Shown: one piece after another, positions 1 to 7,322 of the stretch
Layout of the letters: each line of letters starts with the position of its first letter
How positions within the stretch are numbered: the stretch's first letter is position 1
DNA from: Caldifarciminota bacterium UBA1063
GTDB lineage: Bacteria > Hydrothermota > Hydrothermia > UBA1063
Direction: 5' to 3'
Length of the DNA stretch: 22,832 bases
NCBI GenBank assembly: GCA_002316275.1
Contig: DCDE01000031.1
Span: forward strand, 1 to 22,832
Program-made: the position numbers and the translations under genes
Notes under the pieces: generated by a model
The model's input: only the letters and a program-made list of their open reading frames with translations
Told to the model about the DNA's origin: nothing
The model's database searches: none

Positions 1-32
1 GGTCCCCCCTTTTGTTTTGAACTCCACCCCAA

Positions 33-677
33 TTACTTTATGGCTTTCAACACATAATCAAGAAACATCTCTTCGGGTAATGCACCCTCAAAACTCACCT
101 TATCGTTAATCACAACCTTCGGGACACCGTAAACTCCATACTTCTGTGCCAGAAAAGGAAACTCAATAGATTCAATGACCTCAGCTTTAATCATATCACT
201 TTCCATCGCCATTCTGTGAGCGGTAATAGCTGCCGAAGGACAATAAGGACAAGTAGGAGTAACAAAAACACGTATGTTAACCGGTTTTGTGATTGTAGCA
301 AGAGAATCTCGAGTATCCTTTTTAAGTCCAGAATCTCTCTTTGAAACCATAAGAATATCTTCAATTAAAGTGGAAAACTCATACCCTGATGGTATCCCAT
401 AATAGCGTATCCCATAGTCCTTTTCTCCTTCTAATATAATAGCTGGTATCTGATTTTCAATCCCGTACTGGTCTGCTTTTTCTTTATTTTCAAGGAAATT
501 CATAAACTCAACCTGGATTTTATCCGACAGCTGTGCCACTTCTTCAAGAATCTGTCTGGTCTCCCTACAATATGTACACTCAAGAGCCTGCGTAAAATTA
601 ATTATCTTTACGGGATGAACAAGCTCTTTAAACATCTCCCGTATCTCTTTTTGATCACTCTCAGATAGAAAACTCAT
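33..677 (-). CDS. Glutaredoxin-like protein disulfide oxidoreductase (PDO family)
   Basis: A 214-residue protein made of two thioredoxin-fold halves, each with its own redox motif: CTYC at residues 34-37 and CPYC at 143-146. Each half also has the cis-proline loop expected of the fold (IPA near 78, VPK near 186). This two-domain architecture and length match the PDO family of Aquifex, Thermotoga and Pyrococcus type, cytosolic thiol-disulfide oxidoreductases that make, break or shuffle protein disulfides. No signal peptide is visible, so it should act in the cytoplasm. It is the last visible gene of the Fe-S/NAD operon, 14 bases after nadA, with a strong AAGGAGG ribosome site that fixes the ATG at 677. 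Its position suggests a role in keeping Fe-S assembly cysteines reduced, but that is inference. Bases 1-32 beyond its stop show no gene start. Confidence 0.9.
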   Translation of the reverse strand: MSFLSESDQKEIREMFKELVHPVKIINFTQALECTYCRETRQILEEVAQLSDKIQVEFMNFLENKEKADQYGIENQIPAIILEGEKDYGIRYYGIPSGYEFSTLIEDILMVSKRDSGLKKDTRDSLATITKPVNIRVFVTPTCPYCPSAAITAHRMAMESDMIKAEVIESIEFPFLAQKYGVYGVPKVVINDKVSFEGALPEEMFLDYVLKAIK

Positions 678-691
678 ACAAAAACCTCCTT

Positions 692-1603
692 TTATGATAA
701 TTCTAACATTCTATTGAGCGCCCTGGATGCCCTTTCGATAATATCTTGTTCCAGGACGACTTCATATCTCTCATACAGCAAAGACTCGTATATTTTCTCC
801 AGTGTGATTTTTTTCATCTCTTCGCATACAGCAAGTTTTGAAGTTGAATAAAATTTCTTATCTGGTATTTCTCGCCTCGCCCTTTTTGTTAACCCTTCTT
901 CTGTGAAAAAAACAAACTCAGATGCGCTCAACTCTTTGGCAAGACGCATCATTCCCTGTGTAGATTCAACATACTGAGAGTTCATAATGACCTCTTCTCT
1001 GCACTCCGGATGGGAGATGATAACCGCTTGGGGGTGTTCATCTTTTATTTCATAAAGGTCATCCTCTGTAAAAGCATTATGCACATAACAATATCCATCC
1101 CAGGGAATGATCTCCTTGTCCTTTACATATATGGAAACATAGGTAGCAAGATTTTTATCGGGTATAAAAATTATTCTCCGGCCATCTAAATTATCCACAA
1201 CTTTTACAGCATTACTACTTGTAACACACACATCAGCCATCGCCTTAATTTCTGCAGTTGTATTTACATACGCAACAATTTCAGCATCAGGATACTGCTC
1301 TGCAAACTTTTTAAGCTTATCGGGTTTAGCCATCTCCGCCATTGGACACCTGGCTGCAGGCTCCGGCATCAACACCTTCTTCAAGGGAGAAAGGATTTTT
1401 GCAGTTTCTGCCATAAAAGTTACACCAGCAAAAACGATGATATCTGCCTCGGTCTCTTTTGCTTTCCTTGACAAATCAAGGGAATCCCCTATAAAATCCG
1501 CAATTTCCTGTATCTCTGGACGTTGGTAATTATGTACAAGCAGTATAGCGTTCTTCTTTCTCTTTAAATCTTTTATTCTCTGCTTTAGCTCTCCGGTAGG
1601 CAT
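692..1603 (-). CDS. nadA: Quinolinate synthase
   Basis: NadA condenses iminoaspartate with dihydroxyacetone phosphate to quinolinate in de novo NAD synthesis, using an oxygen-sensitive [4Fe-4S] cluster. The 303-residue length matches the short class typified by the Thermotoga enzyme. Conserved blocks are present in order: VHNYQ near 24, the first cluster cysteine C86 in ARCPMAE, YVNTTAEIKA from 112, CVTSSNAV from 126, C172 in GYCYVHNAF, HPEC near 198-201, and C260 in CEEMKKITLEK. C86, C172 and C260 are the likely cluster ligands. The ATG at 1603 follows a spaced AAGGAA site. It lies five bases after the TusA-like gene, in an operon that also makes the scaffold and sulfur donor its cluster needs. 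No nadB or nadC is visible; they may lie beyond the left edge. Confidence 0.96.
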   Translation of the reverse strand: MPTGELKQRIKDLKRKKNAILLVHNYQRPEIQEIADFIGDSLDLSRKAKETEADIIVFAGVTFMAETAKILSPLKKVLMPEPAARCPMAEMAKPDKLKKFAEQYPDAEIVAYVNTTAEIKAMADVCVTSSNAVKVVDNLDGRRIIFIPDKNLATYVSIYVKDKEIIPWDGYCYVHNAFTEDDLYEIKDEHPQAVIISHPECREEVIMNSQYVESTQGMMRLAKELSASEFVFFTEEGLTKRARREIPDKKFYSTSKLAVCEEMKKITLEKIYESLLYERYEVVLEQDIIERASRALNRMLELS

Positions 1604-1608
1604 TAATT

Positions 1609-1836
1609 CTATTCCTTTACAATCTTAACTTCCCACTTATTACCTTCATTCTTAACGTATTCCACTTTTGTTCCCATAAACTTTGCAATCTGTAAAATTT
1701 CCTTAAGGCCGTCGGGATTATCACCTTCAATAATAAAAAATCCACCATGCGGAGTTTTTACATACGCGTTACGAAACTTTACCACATGTTCCGTAACACA
1801 GCTTTCTCCAATACAGCTGAATCTTAATTCGTCCAT
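1609..1836 (-). CDS. Small TusA-like sulfur-carrier protein, divergent
   Basis: A 75-residue protein whose second half (a GD-P-G step near 38-42, then a helix ending in KFMGTKVEYV and a final strand) resembles the TusA fold. TusA proteins carry sulfur as a persulfide on the cysteine of a CPxP motif near the N-terminus. Here that motif is replaced by C8-x4-C13 (SCIGESC), so the proline residues are gone and a second cysteine is added. It is joined to the scaffold gene by a TAATG junction and precedes nadA by five bases, so it is surely co-translated with the Fe-S assembly genes. A sulfur relay from the desulfurase is the obvious guess. The family call rests on overall pattern only and could be wrong; that it is a real gene is well supported by context. 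Confidence 0.65.
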   Translation of the reverse strand: MDELRFSCIGESCVTEHVVKFRNAYVKTPHGGFFIIEGDNPDGLKEILQIAKFMGTKVEYVKNEGNKWEVKIVKE

Positions 1837-2468
1837 TAACTATATTTTACCTCTACTTTCTCAATATCCCAAAGGGGCGAAATCCGCTCTTCTATCTCCT
1901 GAGCAAGGTGCTGTGCAAACTCCTCATCTTGCTTCAAATTAAGGGTTATAGTAGCAACCCCATTTTCTACAACCACATCCTTAACAGTCTTAGCCCTCAC
2001 TACATCAACCCCCTTTCTCGGGTCTATTACACGTTTTAATCGCTGTATAATAATTTCGGGAGTTGTCGGAGTTTTTTCTTTCAGAAGTCCGTGCTGATGC
2101 TCATAATTCTCAATAGCAGTATGAAGTGCATCAACCGCAAGGACTGCACAGTGAATCTTGGTAAGTGGCAGTCCTCCTAGTTCTCGTTCAGCATCTTTCC
2201 AGGAAATGCTCTTCGCTTCCTCCAGAGTTTTACCCTTAGCCAACTCTGTAACGATGGAAGCAGTCGCAATATTAGAAGCACAACCGTAAGACTTAAATTT
2301 TACATCCATAATTCTCTTTGTTTCGGGATCAACTTTAAGAAATAACTGTACCATATCTCCACATGCCGGCGAACCTTCAGTAGCTTTCGCATCAGCATCT
2401 GGTATCTCTCCAACATTCTTAGGGCTTAAAAAAAGCTCAATCAATCTTTTCGAATAAGGTAGCGCCAT
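1836..2468 (-). CDS. IscU/NifU-type Fe-S scaffold fused to a MIP18-like (DUF59) domain
   Basis: Residues 1-125 are an IscU-type scaffold on which Fe-S clusters are built. The three cluster cysteines are C36 (in ACGD), C63 (in YGCASNIATAS) and C107 (in KIHCAVLA), and the assembly aspartate D38 is present. Residues about 136-210 form a second domain, beginning IIIQRLKRVIDPRKGVDVV and ending in a VEVKYS strand, which reads like a MIP18/DUF59 domain, the family of SufT and the N-terminus of ApbC-type carriers. That domain usually has a conserved cysteine after the central strand; here there is none, and it is also not the CxxC NifU C-terminal domain. The gene starts at ATG 2468 through a TAATG junction with the desulfurase, with GGGAGGT just upstream. 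The scaffold call is strong, the second domain moderately so. Confidence 0.88.
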   Translation of the reverse strand: MALPYSKRLIELFLSPKNVGEIPDADAKATEGSPACGDMVQLFLKVDPETKRIMDVKFKSYGCASNIATASIVTELAKGKTLEEAKSISWKDAERELGGLPLTKIHCAVLAVDALHTAIENYEHQHGLLKEKTPTTPEIIIQRLKRVIDPRKGVDVVRAKTVKDVVVENGVATITLNLKQDEEFAQHLAQEIEERISPLWDIEKVEVKYS

Positions 2469-3634
2469 TAGTTACCTCCCAATGGACTCAGATCCCTTAG
2501 AGTTTTTATCACATCTTTTAATACTTCAATGGTATAAATTACCTCTTCCTCGCTATTAAATCTACCCAGTGAAAACCTGATGGAACCATGTGCATCTTCA
2601 TGGGAATGTCCCATTGCCGTTATTACATAAGAGGGCTCAAGCCCCCTCGAAAAACACGCTGACCCCGAAATTACTGCAATTCCTTTCATATCAAGGTATA
2701 AAACGATAGACTCACCTTCCACATATTTGAATGAAACGTTGAGGTTAGCAGGATGCCTTTGGGAGAAGTTTTTTGGTCCCATTAGAACAGTGTCGGTAAT
2801 ATTTTTTTCAATTTGCTTGTAAAGGAAGTCCCTGAGTCGCCTTATGCGTTCGACCTCATTTGAGACCACGAGCTCTAAAGCTCCTTTAAACCCTATGATT
2901 CCGGGAATATTTGGAGTACCACCGCGCATATTGAATTCAGCATAACCACCATCAATAATCTTCGCAATTTTTGCCCCTTCTCTAATATAGAGAGCACCAA
3001 TCCCTTTAGGACCATGAAGCTTATGGGCAGTAAAACTCGCCAGATCTACGCCAATACTTTCAACATTAAAAGGTAGCCAACCAAGTGCATAAGTTGCGTC
3101 AGTGTGAACTAATGTATCAGGGTTTTTCTCCTTAACAATCTTTACAATTTCTTCAATAGGCTGTATCGTACCAACTTCATCGTTCACAGTCTGAACACTC
3201 ACAAGAATTGTATCCTTTCTAACAGATTTATCTAAGAACTCAAGGTCTAAAAAACCTTCTCGATCAACGGGTATGAACTCCACATCAAACCCCATCCTTT
3301 TAAGAAACCTCACAGAGTCAAGGACTGCACGATTTTCAATGGTAGTCGTGAGGATATGCTTTCCACGTATGCCATGCTCCAGAGCAGCACCTTTTATGGC
3401 AAGGTTTATGGACTCCGTCCCACCCGAAGTAAAAACGATCTCAATAGACTTTGCTCCAATAAACTCTGCCAGAGACTTACGTGAGCCTTCAACCAAATCC
3501 TTAACCATCTGCCCTGGAGTATGTATGAATTCTGAAGTAGGGAGCGCATAGTTTTCTGTAAATACTGGGAGCATCAAATCCACGACCCGAGGATCAGTCA
3601 CTGTTGTACTCGCGTTATCAAGATAGACTTTCAT
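2468..3634 (-). CDS. iscS: Cysteine desulfurase, IscS/NifS type, with unusual active-site residues
   Basis: A 388-residue PLP enzyme that takes sulfur from cysteine as a persulfide and hands it to the scaffold. It aligns closely with IscS: YLDNASTT at the N-terminus, SGGTES at 70-75, the PLP lysine K205 in TAHKLHGPKG, GGT at 238-240, the catalytic cysteine C327 in SGSACFSRG, and a tail ending LRDLSPL. Two normally invariant PLP contacts differ: the histidine of the TEHxAVL block (His104 of E. coli IscS) is N101, and the glutamine of HxDAxQ (Gln183) is Y182. The rest of the fold is intact, so this is not simple decay. The ATG at 3634 has GAGGAAA upstream and lies 17 bases inside the regulator gene. 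It is the sulfur source for the neighbouring scaffold. Confidence 0.93.
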   Translation of the reverse strand: MKVYLDNASTTVTDPRVVDLMLPVFTENYALPTSEFIHTPGQMVKDLVEGSRKSLAEFIGAKSIEIVFTSGGTESINLAIKGAALEHGIRGKHILTTTIENRAVLDSVRFLKRMGFDVEFIPVDREGFLDLEFLDKSVRKDTILVSVQTVNDEVGTIQPIEEIVKIVKEKNPDTLVHTDATYALGWLPFNVESIGVDLASFTAHKLHGPKGIGALYIREGAKIAKIIDGGYAEFNMRGGTPNIPGIIGFKGALELVVSNEVERIRRLRDFLYKQIEKNITDTVLMGPKNFSQRHPANLNVSFKYVEGESIVLYLDMKGIAVISGSACFSRGLEPSYVITAMGHSHEDAHGSIRFSLGRFNSEEEVIYTIEVLKDVIKTLRDLSPLGGN

Positions 3635-4028
3635 CGATTTCCTCTAATTTTGTCTCCATCAAGATTTTCATAATCTTTTCTTGAATGTTTCTCCAAAATT
3701 TCTCTGCCTTACACTTTGATTTCAGGGGACACTCAGGCTTTGCAATGTCAAGGCAATGTGCAAACTTCACATCCTCCCTCAGTGATTTCATAACTTCATA
3801 AAGGCTAACTTCTTTTAAACTTTTCTTTAATCTATAACCACCTTGGGCTCCCCTTTTCGACTCCAATATATCAGCCTTCGCAAGAGATGCAAAAATTTGT
3901 TCTAAGAACTTCACAGGTATATCTTCTTCCTTCGATATTTCCTTAAGGACCGTACCGCCTTCTCCAAAAGTTTTTAGTCTCAAAAGTGCACGTATGGCAT
4001 ATCTAGTCTTTTGTGTAACTTTTACCAT
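3618..4028 (-). CDS. Rrf2-family transcriptional regulator, IscR-like
   Basis: A 136-residue DNA-binding protein with the Rrf2 winged-helix region in the first 75 residues (TRYAIRALLRL near 8-18, then the turn and the RGAQGGYRL wing at 59-66). Three cysteines follow, C92, C100 and C106, in a C-x7-C-x5-C pattern typical of the Fe-S cluster-binding members such as IscR. It is the first gene of the operon and overlaps the desulfurase by 17 bases, so it most likely senses Fe-S status and controls its own operon, as IscR does. The ATG at 4028 has an AGGAA site seven bases upstream and a promoter-like pair at 4054-4082. Which exact Rrf2 subgroup it belongs to cannot be settled from sequence alone. 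Confidence 0.92.
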   Translation of the reverse strand: MVKVTQKTRYAIRALLRLKTFGEGGTVLKEISKEEDIPVKFLEQIFASLAKADILESKRGAQGGYRLKKSLKEVSLYEVMKSLREDVKFAHCLDIAKPECPLKSKCKAEKFWRNIQEKIMKILMETKLEEIDESLS

Positions 4029-4053
4029 TTTGATTCCTATATGTTTGGTATGA

Positions 4054-4082
4054 ATTATTAAGTTAACGCCGTGTCAAGTCAA
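4054..4082 (-). promoter_or_regulatory. Candidate sigma-70-type promoter of the Rrf2-isc-nadA operon
   Basis: Reading leftward, TTGACT (4082-4077, five of six matches to TTGACA) is followed by a 17-base spacer and AATAAT (4059-4054, five of six to TATAAT). The start point would fall near 4047, giving a leader of about 20 bases that holds the AGGAA ribosome site. The -35 box overlaps the folC stop codon (4079-4081) and lies in a TTGACTTGAC direct repeat; GTTAAC sits in the spacer. An Rrf2 operator could lie here but I see no clear long palindrome. Confidence 0.6.
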
Positions 4083-5371
4083 GTAGATTGTGCTAAATTA
4101 CGCTCTCTACTCACGTTTAAAACAGTTTCCTTAATTTCTCCAGCAAGGTAAAAAGAACCAAAAACAACGATCCTATTTCCGTGTAAAAGCGCTTCGTGAA
4201 GCGCTGCATCAGAGTTTTCTTTTACACAAACCTCTTTAAAATCTTCCTCAGTAAAAATTTTTAAAAGTTCTTCTGGCCTTGTAGCTCTTGGACTTTTAGA
4301 ACAGGTAAGCACAGTAAACCTTGGGTTAGAATGAGAAACTATTTCTCTGACTATTCTCTTAACTTCTTTATCTCTATTTACGCCAAAAATAAAAACATAA
4401 TCCTTAACCAAAAGCCGGTTTACCGCATGAAGGAGGTTTTTTACAGACGCAACATTGTGTGCTCCATCTATTATTATTAGTGGGTCCTTTGATATGACCT
4501 CAAATCGGCCTTCAATATGTACCTTATCGAAACTGAAATTAGAAAAACCGAGTGTTTCTAACGCTAATGCAGAGAGAGCCATATTTTTAGCCTGAAAAGT
4601 GCCAGCCTGATTTAAGACCAACGTTCTCTTTCCGGAGAGCCCCCTGTACTTGACAACGGTATGATCCAAGGTTGCCTCTTTCATGCTGTACTTTACACAC
4701 TTATTTAAGAAATATGTCCTTGCATCCTGCTTCTCTGCAAATCTTCCAATGACCTTATATACCGCTGAGTGCTGAGGAGCCACAACAACGGGATTTCGAT
4801 TCTTGACTACCGCTGCCTTCTCTGTAGCAATTTGCGTAAGCTTATTCCCAAGAATCTCCATATGATCATAATTTATGGACGTTATTATGGTCAGAATCTG
4901 ATTAACTACATTGGTTGCATCTAATCTACCTCCAAGACCCGCCTCAAGCACGGAGTAATCTACCCTTTCTTCGTTAAAGTACAGGAATGCCATAAGCGTT
5001 AAGGTCTCGAAGACGGTCCTAATGCCCCTTCTCTCTTCTATGTAAGGGCGTATTCTCTCAAGGTACGTACAAAATCTATCTTCAGGAATCTTCTTCCCGT
5101 TGATTCTTATCCTCTCCCTTATATCAACCAGGTGTGGAGAGGTGTAGAGCCCGACTTTGAATCCCAGTGATTCAAGGCCTCCGGCGATAAGATGTGCCGT
5201 CGAACCTTTGCCCTTAGTTCCTACAATTAGAATGGGATTTGGAAGCACCGTTTGCGGGTTTTCAAAATGACTTAGGAATTCGAGAAATCCATCAAGAGAA
5301 TCAACATAACCTCTTTTCCTTTCGTAATCAATCAAAGAGTTAAGGTATTCGACAGCAGCATTAAATTCCAT
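4079..5371 (-). CDS. folC: Folylpolyglutamate / dihydrofolate synthase
   Basis: A 430-residue Mur-ligase-type ATPase that adds glutamate to folates, and in many bacteria also makes dihydrofolate from dihydropteroate. The P-loop is GTKGKGS at 51-57, followed by the family block TSPHLVDIRERIRING, a YDHMEILG block in the central domain, and IIIDGAHN in the C-terminal domain. Length is normal. The ATG at 5371 lies 11 bases inside the NUDIX gene, so translation is probably coupled. Its stop overlaps the -35 box of the next operon. Whether it has one or both activities cannot be told from sequence. Confidence 0.94.
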   Translation of the reverse strand: MEFNAAVEYLNSLIDYERKRGYVDSLDGFLEFLSHFENPQTVLPNPILIVGTKGKGSTAHLIAGGLESLGFKVGLYTSPHLVDIRERIRINGKKIPEDRFCTYLERIRPYIEERRGIRTVFETLTLMAFLYFNEERVDYSVLEAGLGGRLDATNVVNQILTIITSINYDHMEILGNKLTQIATEKAAVVKNRNPVVVAPQHSAVYKVIGRFAEKQDARTYFLNKCVKYSMKEATLDHTVVKYRGLSGKRTLVLNQAGTFQAKNMALSALALETLGFSNFSFDKVHIEGRFEVISKDPLIIIDGAHNVASVKNLLHAVNRLLVKDYVFIFGVNRDKEVKRIVREIVSHSNPRFTVLTCSKSPRATRPEELLKIFTEEDFKEVCVKENSDAALHEALLHGNRIVVFGSFYLAGEIKETVLNVSRERNLAQST

Positions 5372-5804
5372 GGATTTTTTTTATAAATTCATTGGCTTCC
5401 ACAAGCAATTCTCTTGCGTTTTCAAAATTTAATCTGATGTAAGCTAACCTTAAAGGGAACCATCCAAAATCCTGATGCTCTCGCGAAAGGATTATTTTCT
5501 CTTTTTGGGGACATCTTGCAAGGAAATAGTATACATCTTTCACGACACGAGCGTGATCCTTTGTAAACGAATAGCTCAAAACTTTGCAAAAACCTTCAAC
5601 AATTTCAAAATTCTGAATACCGGTCTCTTCAAGCATCTCTCGCTTAGCTGTGACGATCAAGTCATTGTTGTCATTATGCTCCACGTGTCCCTTAGGAAAA
5701 CTCCAGTGAGTTGGATGTTTTAAAAGAAGATATAAAATTCTTTCATTTTCAACAGTATATACTACGAATCCACTGGATATCTCTTTTTTAGTCTTGAGTT
5801 CCAT
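5361..5804 (-). CDS. NUDIX hydrolase, probably diadenosine-tetraphosphatase-like
   Basis: A small NUDIX protein of 147 residues from the preferred start. The sequence around HWSFPKGHVE and the box ending KREMLEETGI match the Ap4A-hydrolase-like branch, which cleaves dinucleoside polyphosphates or related nucleotides. The NUDIX box is slightly unusual: after GHVEHN the usual glutamate is aspartate and the segment before RE is two residues longer than the standard Gx5Ex7RE spacing; the catalytic REMLEE core is intact. I chose ATG 5804, which has AGGG eight bases upstream, over the longer TTG start at 5822, which has a poor ribosome site. The gene overlaps gltX by 17 bases and folC by 11. The substrate is not known. 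Confidence 0.85.
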   Translation of the reverse strand: MELKTKKEISSGFVVYTVENERILYLLLKHPTHWSFPKGHVEHNDNNDLIVTAKREMLEETGIQNFEIVEGFCKVLSYSFTKDHARVVKDVYYFLARCPQKEKIILSREHQDFGWFPLRLAYIRLNFENARELLVEANEFIKKIHGI

Positions 5805-7230
5805 CTTTTTTAACCCTGCCAAGACCTACGACGAGCTTCCTGATGCATGAATCCTTTCCGAGCACTTCCATAACCTCAAAAAGCCCGGGACCTACGGTCC
5901 TCCCTGTAAGTAATATCCTTATAGGATGAATTAATTCTTTCGGATGCACCCCCCTTTCCTCTGCGAAGGTTCTAAGGGTTACCTCAATATTTTCCTTCGT
6001 AAATTGAGTGATACCTTCAAGGGATTTGACAAAATCCTCGAGAATCTTAAAAGTTTCAGGCTTAGCAAGAAAATTCTTTAATGCTTCTTCGTCATAAGGT
6101 ATATCATCTGTAAAAAAGTACATAGATAATTCAGGTAATTCCGAAAGAGTTTTTATACGCTGCTGGTATAACGATATGATCTTCTCAAGCTTTTCCTGCC
6201 CCAGGCTCTTCGCATTAATACCTTTCTCTTCAAAAAACGGCAGCGCAAGATTCGCCAACTCACTTACAGATTTATTTCTCAGATAATATGAGTTCATCCA
6301 AAAAAGTTTATTAAAATCAAAAACAGATCCGCGCTTTCCCACTTTTTTGAGGTCGAAAAGCTCGACCATTTCTTCCAAGGAAATTATTTCCCTATCACCA
6401 CCAGGCGACCAACCAAGTAAAGCAAGGAAATTAACCAAAGCCTCAGGAAGAACACCCATTTTCCTGAATTCAAGCACAGAAGTAGCTCCATGCCTCTTAG
6501 AGAGCTTACCCTTTCCATCGGGGGCAAGAATTACCGGAAGATGTGCAAAAATAGGCAGTTGCCACCCGAAAGCCTCATACATAAACACATGATAAGGTGT
6601 ACTTGGAATCCACTCATCAGCGCGCATAACATGGGTAACGCCCATAAGGTAATCGTCTACAACATTTGCAAGGTGATACGTAGGAAATCCATCAGATTTG
6701 AGCAGAACGATATCCTCAAGCTCCGAACCCCTTACTTTTATTGTCCCCCTGAGATAATCTTCAAAAACAATTTCTCTTTCAAGAAAGACCTTCAATCTTA
6801 TTGTATAAGGAATACCTTGTCTCACCTTGCTATCAACATCCTCCTTAGTCAAACCCCTGCATAGTCTATCATAACCGGGTTTTAGACCACTTCTTGATTG
6901 TTCCTCCCTCAGCTTAGTCAGCCTCTCTTCAGAGCAAAAACATCGATATGCAAAACCCTTACTCACAAGAAGCTCTGCATGCTCACGGTATAGCTTAATC
7001 CTTTCACTCTGGTAATATGGACCCTCATCCCAGTTAAGTCCCAACCACTTCAAACTCTCCTCTATATCTTCGACTGAACCGGGTACATATCTCGTTCTAT
7101 CGGTGTCTTCTATCCTGAGAATAAACGTACCCTTGTTCTTCTTAGCAAAAAGCCAGTTATACAACGCAGTTCTTGCCCCGCCTACATGCAAATATCCTGT
7201 TGGAGAGGGTGCAAAACGAACCCTTACCAT
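5788..7230 (-). CDS. gltX: Glutamyl-tRNA synthetase
   Basis: A 480-residue class I aminoacyl-tRNA synthetase that charges tRNA with glutamate. The N-terminus has the HIGH-type motif GYLHVG at 12-17 in RFAPSPTGYLHVGGARTALY, then EDTDR near 41-45. A C97-x-C99 pair with Y120 and C124 looks like the zinc-binding insert found in many bacterial enzymes. KLSKRHG at 242-248 is the KMSKS-type loop. The C-terminal half is the anticodon-binding helical domain. Start ATG 7230 has AAGGAAGG upstream. It is divergent from rbfA across a 92-base gap. Whether it also charges tRNA-Gln for amidotransfer is not decidable here. Confidence 0.97.
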   Translation of the reverse strand: MVRVRFAPSPTGYLHVGGARTALYNWLFAKKNKGTFILRIEDTDRTRYVPGSVEDIEESLKWLGLNWDEGPYYQSERIKLYREHAELLVSKGFAYRCFCSEERLTKLREEQSRSGLKPGYDRLCRGLTKEDVDSKVRQGIPYTIRLKVFLEREIVFEDYLRGTIKVRGSELEDIVLLKSDGFPTYHLANVVDDYLMGVTHVMRADEWIPSTPYHVFMYEAFGWQLPIFAHLPVILAPDGKGKLSKRHGATSVLEFRKMGVLPEALVNFLALLGWSPGGDREIISLEEMVELFDLKKVGKRGSVFDFNKLFWMNSYYLRNKSVSELANLALPFFEEKGINAKSLGQEKLEKIISLYQQRIKTLSELPELSMYFFTDDIPYDEEALKNFLAKPETFKILEDFVKSLEGITQFTKENIEVTLRTFAEERGVHPKELIHPIRILLTGRTVGPGLFEVMEVLGKDSCIRKLVVGLGRVKKDGTQD

Positions 7231-7287
7231 ATAACCTTCCTTTTAAGTATATTTTAAGGCACACCATTTTAACATACAATTAGCGAT

Positions 7288-7316
7288 TTGGTTTTACGAA
7301 ATGGCAATTTTATAAT
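7288..7316 (+). promoter_or_regulatory. Candidate promoter giving a leaderless rbfA transcript
   Basis: A perfect TATAAT at 7311-7316 is preceded, at a 17-base spacer, by TTGGTT (7288-7293, only three of six matches to the -35 consensus). The TATAAT ends six bases before the rbfA ATG at 7323, so transcription would begin on or next to that start codon. There is no Shine-Dalgarno sequence upstream of the ATG, which fits. The -35 match is weak, so only the -10 box is well supported. Confidence 0.5.
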
Positions 7317-7322
7317 TTTTCT

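Noticed and set aside
5805..5822. TTG start of the NUDIX gene at 5822
   Set aside because: The ATG at 5804 has a better-spaced AGGG site and the fold begins just after it; the longer form cannot be fully excluded.
6490..6864. 124-residue plus-strand ORF antisense to gltX
   Set aside because: Opposite a clear glutamyl-tRNA synthetase frame, with no ribosome site or family pattern.
7231..7280. Promoter for gltX in the divergent gap
   Set aside because: TATACT at 7246-7251 and TAAAAT at 7266-7271 look like -10 boxes, but neither has a -35 box at a normal distance and the first would leave almost no leader.
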